In this document: in pieces, positions 57,127 through 64,000 of the stretch
Numbering within the stretch: the first letter of the stretch is position 1
Layout: the number at the start of each line of letters is the position of its first letter
NCBI RefSeq assembly: GCF_002575655.3
Contig: NC_053037.3
Location: 445,873,793 to 445,937,792 of the forward strand
Origin: Aegilops tauschii subsp. strangulata
Taxonomy: Eukaryota > Streptophyta > Magnoliopsida > Poales > Poaceae
Length of the DNA: 64,000 nucleotides
Direction of reading: 5' to 3'
Notes under the pieces: generated by a model
Told to the model about the DNA's origin: nothing
Seen by the model: only the letters and a program-made list of their open reading frames with translations
Databases searched by the model: none
Translations under genes and position numbers: made by a program

Positions 57127-58014
57127 ATGGAGGGAACAAGCCGGAAACGACCCCGTTATTCTTGCCCCGATCTGAATGATGGCGCGATGGAGGAACTCAT
57201 TGATCGGTGCGACGTCATCACCTCGGCTAGCATGGCAGGTTCGTTCAAGACCATTCTCGACTCAACTAATAACATCATTACAAGGAACCCAAGGGTCCAG
57301 GAGCGGTTTGATCTCCCATATCTTCTTCGCCGTGACCCTGCTGAGTGGCGCGGGGACGAGGTAAGCCTCGCCTTGTGTAAGTTGATGCCGCTTGATAATG
57401 ATACATATGATGTTAAGATGCCATCGCTTGAGGGCAAGGCTTGGGGATGCTGATACGTCCACAACGTATCTATAATTTATGAAGTATTCATGCTATTATA
57501 TTATCCATCTTGGATGTTTTATGGGATTTACTATGCACTTTTATATTACTTTTGGGGACTAACCTATTGACCCAGAGCCCAGTGCCAGTTTCTGTTTTTC
57601 CCTTGTTTCAATGTTTCGCAGAAAAGGAATATCAAACGGAGTCCAAACGGAATGAAACCTTCAGAAAAGTTATTTTTGGAAAGAAAGCAATACGGGAGAC
57701 TTGGAGTGCACATCAGGGGATCAACGAGGAGAGCATGCCCTCCACCCTCGTGGGCCCCTCGTGGCTCCTCTTACCGACTTCTTTCGCCTATATATTCCCA
57801 TATACCCTAAAACCTTCGGGGAACAGAAGAGATCGGGAGTTCCGCCGTCGCAAGCTTCTGTAGCCACCAAAAACCAATCGGGACCCTGTTCCGGCACCCT
57901 GCCGGAGGGGGGATCCCTCACCGGTGGCCATCTTCATTATGCCGGCTCTCTCCATGACGAGGAGGGAGTAGTTCACCCTCGGGGCTGAGGGTATGTACTA
58001 GTAGCTATGTGTTT

Positions 58015-58049
<35 letters not shown>

Positions 58050-60165
58050 TTCTTGATTTGGCACGATCTTGATGTACCGCGAGCTTTGCTATTATAGTTG
58101 GATCTTATGATGTTTCTCCCCCTCTAATCTCTTGTAATGGATTGAGTTTTCCCTTTGAAGTTATCTTATCGGATTGAGTCTTTTAATGATTTGAGAACAC
58201 TTGATGTATGTCTTGCGTGGGATAACCGTGGTGACAATGGTTATTCTATTGATTCACTTGATGTATGTTTTGGTGATCAACTTGCGGGTTACGCCCATGA
58301 ACCTATGCATAGGGGTTGGCACACGTTTTCGTCTTGACTCTCCGGTAGAAACTTTGGGGCACTCTTTGAAGTTCTATGTGTTGGTTGAATAGATGAATCT
58401 GAGATTGTGTGATGCATATCGTATAATCATACCCACGATACTTGAGGTGACAATGGAGTATCTAGGTGACATTAGGGTTTTGGTTGATTTGTGTCTTAAG
58501 GTGTTATTCTAGTACGAACTCTATGATAGATCGAACGGAAAGAATAGCTTCGTATTATTTTACTACGGACTCTTGAATAGATTGAGCAGAAAGAATAACT
58601 TTGAGGTGGTTTTGTACCCTACCATAATCTCTTCGTTTGTTCTCCGCTATTAGTGTATTTGGAGTGACTCTTTGTTGCATGTTGAGGGATAGTTATATGA
58701 TCCAATTATGTTATTATTGTTGAGAGAACTTGCACTAGTGAAAGTATGAACCCTAGGCCTTGTTTCAACGCATTGCAATACTGTTTACGCTCACTTTTAT
58801 CATTAGTTACCTTGCTGTTTTTATATTTTCAGATTACAAAAACCTATATCTACCATCCATATTGCACTTGTCTCACCATCTCTTCACCGAACTAGTGCAC
58901 CTATACAATTTACCATTGTATCGGGTGTGTTGGGGACACAAGAGACTCTTTGTTATTTGGTTGCAGGGTTGTTCGAGAGAGACCATCTTCATCCTATGCC
59001 TCCCACGGATTGATAAACCTTAGGTCATCTACTTGAGGGAAATTTGCTACTGTCCTACAAACCTCTGCACTTGGAGGCCCAACAACGTCTACAAGAAGAA
59101 GGTTGCATAGTAGACATCACAGGCGCAAATGGAGATTGGGTTGTTTATATTGGGTACAACTGCTAGTGGGAACTTGTGAATGTGTACACTCGTCACCGGG
59201 TTCCATTTAGAAAAATTTCAGACGACTCCCCAGAGGTTGAGTACACCGGTATTCTACGTGAGTTCAAATACGATCATGCTGACTGTCGTCTATGGAAGAT
59301 AGCAATTTGTCGAGTTCCCAACCGTTCTTGGGGTTATAGGAATGCTTATGTTGTCGCTATCTTCGACAAGCTTGTTGCCATCCTTCATGGTTCGACTCGA
59401 TGGATATTGCTCAAAAATCAGTTTCTATACACGGATGAGTATTGTGATGCAATTCAATACGAGGGTCCTGTTTTTGCTGCCACCACTTGTGGTACTGTTT
59501 TTGCATGGAATCCTTATGATTTCGGTACGTTTGTCTTCCACCGTAATTATAATTTTTTCATCCACATGCATGCAGGTTAGCTAGTTTCCCTTTACTAATT
59601 AACCTTCTTGTGTTTCCAAGGTCCTGTGAACATTCCACCACCTATACTTGAAAATTTTATTCACGAGCAGGACCCATATACTCAGTGGCGCCTGGCAACT
59701 TATACCGATGGATCACCTCTTCTTGTCTGTATACGGGGCACTCCTGATGTTACTAAGGAAGCAGGTGTTGTCTCGTATGGTCGCACTCTCCGGACCTATT
59801 CCAACATCCGTTGCAGGGTATTCAGGATGGATACTAGTGTACTAGCGCCAACACCTTCTCCCTGGTTCAGTATTGAAAGTCTTGGAGGAAACTCACTCTT
59901 CCTTGGACAAAACTGTCCAATGATGGTGGAAGGCGATCCAGCTGCTGTTGACACAATGTTACTACCATTTATGAGAAGCAAATGTATCTATACCTCGGAC
60001 ATTACTATGCTTCCCTACTGTCCCAATATGGGTCCTGACATAGGCCGCTTCAGCCTCGATGATCAGTCCTGCGTTGGTCTCAAGATTGACAGTAGCTGGC
60101 CCTTCCCAGAGAATCACTTCTTGTTCAAAGCAAGCGTTTCTAACGCCGACGAGTGGTTGAGCTGA
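57127..60165 (+). pseudogene. F-box/DUF295 gene copy 2, split by a solo LTR
   Basis: Exon 1 starts at 57127 (EGTSRKRPRYSCPDLNDGAM) and runs to 57450 (MPSLEGKAWG). The solo LTR then intervenes, and the frame resumes at 59120 (GANGDWVVYIGYNC), followed by TAG at 59164-59166. The frame continues (WELVNVYTRHRVPFRKISDD, RLWKIAICRVPNRSWGYRNA) to 59524, where a GT donor joins the AG acceptor at 59620. The last exon is 59621-60165 (GPVNIPPPILENF, LGGNSLFLGQNCPMM, then DEWLS and stop). Removing the LTR with one 5-base flank keeps the frame, so the gene was open before the insertion. The family is the same as copy 1 at 43913, but the sequences are well diverged. Confidence 0.88.
57451..59119 (+). mobile_element. 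solo LTR inside the DUF295 gene
   Basis: TGATACGTCCACAACGTATC opens and GTAGACATCA closes a 1669-bp LTR (TGAT...ATCA). No internal region is present. The flanks GATGC (57446-57450) and CAGGC (59120-59124) agree at three of five bases, possibly a decayed duplication. A (CT)n run is at 58016-58046. It belongs to a common Triticeae Gypsy LTR type; I do not assign the family name. Confidence 0.85.
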
Positions 60166-60786
60166 AGTTCATTTCATCGCTTTGTTATTTGTTGTGTGAG
60201 AAAAACTTTACTAGAATGTTTTGTTGGAAATGATCTATAATCCAACGTGTATCCTCGTTGTCGTTGTGGGTTGATGACTTGTTGTATGTAATCAATGGTA
60301 CATTTGCATATGCGTCCATCAACTCACGCCTGCTAGTGGTGTCCATATGAACAGTGCTAGTGATTTTAGTTGCAAAAATTAGATAGTGCTAGTGATTTGT
60401 AGCTGCATATTTTGACAAATCGCAGTGTTACAAGGTTGACAAATGACAATGTTACTAGATAAACAAATGCCAATCTTTCCAGTTTGAGAAATGGCAACAT
60501 ACCCAAAATGACAGATATGCAAATCTTACCCAATTGTTTGTACGTGGTTGCACACGGGTCATGCAAAACAACCGTTTGCATTGAAGGGATGCAGAAATCC
60601 TGCTCGGCACATTTTCCCTTGGCTTCCTCGGGAAGCTGTCGGTTTGCATACGGGTGTTCTAACTAAAACGTTTGCGATGAGTGTTTTATATTTAAAAACC
60701 GTTGACATTTTTTTAAAAGAAAATCGTTTGATAAGTCTGTACATTAAGAGAGAAAAACGCAAGTTCGTTCAAACCATATCTTTCAT
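60166..60786. other. 3' region of DUF295 copy 2 with subterminal-like motifs
   Basis: No gene. AAATGACAATGTTAC-type short repeats (60410-60500) and CCGTTTGCAT / ACGTTTGCGATG motifs (60570-60680) echo the left subterminal repeats at 56500-56940. Confidence 0.5.
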
Positions 60787-61508
60787 TCAGTCACACTGCG
60801 AATTTATATTCATATGATCAAGAATTCGAGATACAGTATTAGACCCCAAAAAAACTAGGCGGCGGCGGAGGCGGCGTGTCGCGCCATTGTTGTCGTTGTC
60901 GTCCTCCGGGATGCTGTTGTTGAAGTCTTCAAGGCAGCACAAAATGTTCTTCACTTGTAAACCAAACATCATGTCGTCGCGCGATTGACGGGCGGGGCGC
61001 GGGAGGATGGCAATTGGCGCCGCTGAGAGGTAGCAGTCGACGGCAGTGTCCCATGCCGCTGAGGGGGGGCACATAGGCACGGGCACGGGCGCGGCGGGTG
61101 CAGCCAAACGCACGGCGACCGGCGCCGTGGTGGGTGGAGGGCGCGCACGGGTGCGGCGGGTGCAGCCAAACGCATGGGGGCCGGCGCCACGGTGGGTGGA
61201 GGGGGGCGCACGGGCACGGGCGCTGGCATGTACACGAGCTCGCGCGGGTCCGCGGGGACCTCGCTGACGCCCGCGGCTTCCAGCTCTGCGATAGTGCTCG
61301 GTGACCATCCCGTCAATGTTACGGGGATGGTCGCTGGCGCGGGCGCGGGGATGGGAGCTGGGACGGGAGCGGGGGCAGCAACCGCCGCGGCAAGCTCGTT
61401 CTGGGCCATGTCCATGAGGCCCCATTCCTCCTTATTTTCTATATCCTCCGGCTCGGAGTCGACTTCACCAAACTTGAAGACTAGTGGCAGATGATCATTC
61501 TACGCCAT
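60787..61508 (-). pseudogene. Pro/Ala-rich transposon-associated gene, stop and frameshift
   Basis: ATG at 61508 is followed by TAG at 61502-61500. The frame then reads LPLVFKFGEVDSEPEDIENK, EEWGLMDMAQNELAAAVAAP, a Pro/Ala stretch and TLTGWSPSTIAELEAAGVSE. A frame change in the repetitive region near 61100-61150 leads to AVRLAAPAAPVPVPMCPPSA, then DDMMFGLQVKNILCCLEDFN and a basic end (RRLRRRLVFLGSNTVSRIL). I do not recognise a named family; its placement suggests an element-borne gene. Confidence 0.55.
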
Positions 61509-61982
61509 GTCGGTGGAGGTCTGCAGGGGGGGAGGGGAATGGGAGGCGAACAGTAAGGTCGCCCGTATTAAACAGCGGCTCGGGCACCATTAATGGAGAG
61601 GAAGGCGAGTGACCATGGAAGTCAAAGGGCTTACTCCCCAGTGAGCCTGCACAGCGTACAGCTCGCACGCTTCCCGATGAGCCTGTGCATTGGACGACAG
61701 CTTGCACGCCTCTCGGTCAGCCTGCACACCAGACTGCGCTCGCACGCCTCCCGTTCAGTCAAGGTCAAGCAGCTGTCCGCACGGCACCTCCTACAGCCAT
61801 TAAAACCAAGACACGTGGCGTCACGTGAATGGTTAACAGAACGCACACGTTTTGAATTATACATACGTTTGAGATATTAAAGTGGCAGCTATTTTTTCAA
61901 AATGCCTTTGTTGGCTGTCATTATTCGAGTGCGCCTTCTATCAAAATGGACACGAAAAATACCACATCATGTCGGGTGCCAT
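61509..61982. other. no gene; short GC-rich repeats
   Basis: A unit of about 40 bp (TGAGCCTGTGCATTGGACGA, TCAGCCTGCACACCAGACTG) is repeated three times between 61635 and 61765. The rest is non-coding spacer before the satellite. Confidence 0.6.
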
Positions 61983-64000
61983 TCCATGATAGCATGCCAA
62001 GTTTCATGAATTTCAGACGAGTTTTGGATTTACTAGAATTTAAAACCAGGCATCTCAATGTTTTGTCGGCAATCAACGGTGCCCTGGTGTTTGAAATTCA
62101 TTCCCATTTCTTGCATGGGAACTAAGCATGCACCCAAGGACACAGATTTGATTTTTCAACCAATTTATATGCACTGGAGCATGTGCATGTAGTTCAAATT
62201 TTAATTATGCACATAAATGCATTGAAAACTCAGTTAATGCATAAAAATGTCCAAAAGAACCCCGAAAAATCACAAAAATTGACACAACACTCCTGTTGTT
62301 CTATGTTGACACGAGAAATTTTTTGGAAGCAATAAGAGGCAGTGGATATCGTTTCGTCCCCAAAGGTGGGACGTTCCCTACCGAAACCATGATGCTTGTT
62401 GTGAGAAGCTCTGGTTTGTGAGAAGCATATACCCAAACCTGCCCCAAACGGGACAAAATTTTTAGCACGGTATGTTGATGCCGCTCCATGAAAGCATGCC
62501 AAGTTTCATGAATTTCAGACGAGTTTTGGATTTACTAGAATTTAAAAACGAGGCATCTCAATGTTTTGCTAGCAATCAACGGTGCCCTGGTGTTTGAAAT
62601 TCATTCCCATTTCTTGCATGGGACCTAAGCATGCACCCAAGGACATAGATTTGATTTTTCAACCAATTTATATGCACTGGAGCATGTGCATGTAGTTCAA
62701 ATTTGAATTATGCACATAAATGCATTGAAAACTTAGTTAATGCATAAAAATGTCCAAACGAACCCCGAAAAATCCCAAAAATTGACACAACACTCCTGTT
62801 GTTCTATGTTGACACAAGAATTTTTTTGAAAGCAATAAGAGGCAATGGATATCATTTCGTCCCCAAAGGTGGGACGTTCCCTACCGAAACCATCATGCTT
62901 GTTGTGAGAAGCTCTGGTTTGTGAGAAGCATATACCAGAACCTATCCCAAATGGGACAATTTTTTTAACACGGCATGTTGATGCCGCTCCATGATAGCAT
63001 GCCAAGTTTCATGATTTTCAGACGAGTTCTGGATTTACTAGAATTTAAAAACCAGGCATCTCAACGTTTTGCCCGCAATCAACAGTGCCCTGGTGTTTGA
63101 ATTTCATTCCCATCTCTTGCATGGGACCTAGAAATTCACCCAAGGACACATATTAGATTTTTCAACCAACCTTAGTGCATTGGAGCATGTGCTTGTAGTT
63201 CTAATTTGAATTATGCACATAAAATGCCTAGAAAACCCAGTTAATGCATAAAAATGTCCAAACGAACCCTGAAAAATCACAAAAATTGACACAACACTCA
63301 TGTTGTTCTATGTTGACACTAGAAATTTTTTGAAAGCAATAAGAGGCAATGGATATCGTTTCGTCCCCAAAGGTGGGACGTTCCCTATCGAAACCATCAT
63401 GCTTGTTGTGAGAAGCTTATACCTGAACCTGCCCCAAATGGGACAATTTTTTTACGATGGCATGTTGATGCCGCTCCATGATAGCATGCCAAGTTTCATG
63501 GTTTTCAGACGAGTTTTGGATTTACTAGAATTTAAAAACCAGGCATATCAACATTTTGCCGGCAATCAACAGTGCCCTGGTGTTTGAATTTCATTCCCAT
63601 CTCTTGCATGGGACCTAGAAATTCACCCAAGGACACACATGTGATTTTTCAACCAACTTTAGTGCATTGGAGCATGTGCTTGTAGTTCAAATTTGAATTA
63701 TACACATAAAATGCCTAGAAAGCCTAGTTAATGTATAAAAAAGGCCAAACGAACCCCGAAAAATTCCAAGATTGAACACAACACTCCTGTTGTTCTATGT
63801 TGACACTAGAATTTTTTTGAAAGCAATAAGAGGCAACGGATATCGTCCCGTCACCAAAGGTGGTATGTTCCCTATCGAAACCATCATGCTTGTTGTGAGA
63901 AGCTCTGGTTTGTGACAAGCTTATACCCGAACTTGCCCCAAATGGGACAAAATTTTCACCACGGCATGTTGATCCCGCTCCATGATAGCATGCCAAGTTT
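61983..64000 (+). repeat. ~500-bp satellite array, four units and the start of a fifth
   Basis: AGCATGCCAAGTTTCATG occurs at 61991, 62493, 62996, 63483 and 63987, giving periods of 502, 503, 487 and 504 bp. Each unit also has GGTGCCCTGGTGTTTGAA-type, GGAGCATGTGC and CCCCAAAGGTGGGACGTTCC-type segments. The array leaves the window on the right. Reverse open frames of 90 codons recur only because the repeat does. Confidence 0.97.

Larger units (their letters stand above)
56404..61980. mobile_element. probable second CACTA-type element carrying a DUF295 gene
   Basis: CACTACTGCAGGATGCTGCT at 56404 is a CACTA-type start inside the Gypsy LTR. It is followed by GTGTGCGATG-type subterminal repeats in the style of this superfamily. 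Related ACGTTTGCGATG and CAACCGTTTGCAT motifs reappear at 60560-60720 beyond the gene. The right terminus was not found, so the right limit is arbitrary. Confidence 0.45.

Noticed and set aside
62230..63996. repeated 90-codon reverse open frames
   Set aside because: The same frame recurs because the satellite unit recurs. There is no start context or domain.

Overview
This looks like nuclear DNA of a large-genome grass of the wheat tribe (Triticeae: Triticum, Aegilops or a close relative). The sequence-level reasons are the LTRs opening with GGAAATATGCCCTAGAGGCA (Angela/WIS/BARE-1 type), many Stowaway MITEs with CTCCCTCCGT ends, a tRNA-derived SINE, an Athila-lineage Gypsy element and deep transposon nesting. 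The species and chromosome cannot be settled from the sequence alone.

Layout. (1) 1-3616: 3' half of a Copia element with an intact 1.7-kb LTR; the window opens on a 128-bp palindrome without a loop. (2) 3617-15090: a gene island with two probable host genes. A seven-exon ARP-type AP endonuclease runs forward (7157-9835). A two-exon WG/GW-rich protein of unknown function runs in reverse (11833-14658). MITEs sit in their introns and a SINE upstream. (3) 15345-53000: a nest. A reverse-strand LINE (16216-16451 plus 52177-53000) is split by a Copia element (16452-52171, TSD ATTTC on both sides). The 3' LTR of that Copia is split by a 27.8-kb CACTA transposon (22836-50604, 3-bp TSD CTC). (4) The CACTA carries two transposon-type genes, subterminal repeats and a cargo of broken cellular-type genes: AP2/ERF, DEDD exonuclease, SINA-like, F-box/DUF295 and a repeat-rich unknown. 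It also carries secondary MITE, fold-back and LINE insertions, including a MITE inside a MITE inside a hAT-like element. (5) 53001-61982: a CACTG-ended fragment, a reverse-strand Athila-type Gypsy element, then a probable second CACTA-type element. The latter carries another F-box/DUF295 gene, split by a solo LTR, and a proline/alanine-rich pseudogene. (6) 61983-64000: a roughly 500-bp satellite that runs off the window.

How it fits together. Only the AP endonuclease and the WG-rich gene look intact and host-functional; their introns splice in frame with conserved family residues. Almost everything else is transposon-derived. The target-site duplications give a relative order of events: LINE first, then Copia 2, then the CACTA, then insertions into the CACTA. 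The main novelty candidate is the giant CACTA as a multi-gene carrier, together with a DUF295 F-box gene that appears to be carried by two different CACTA-type elements.
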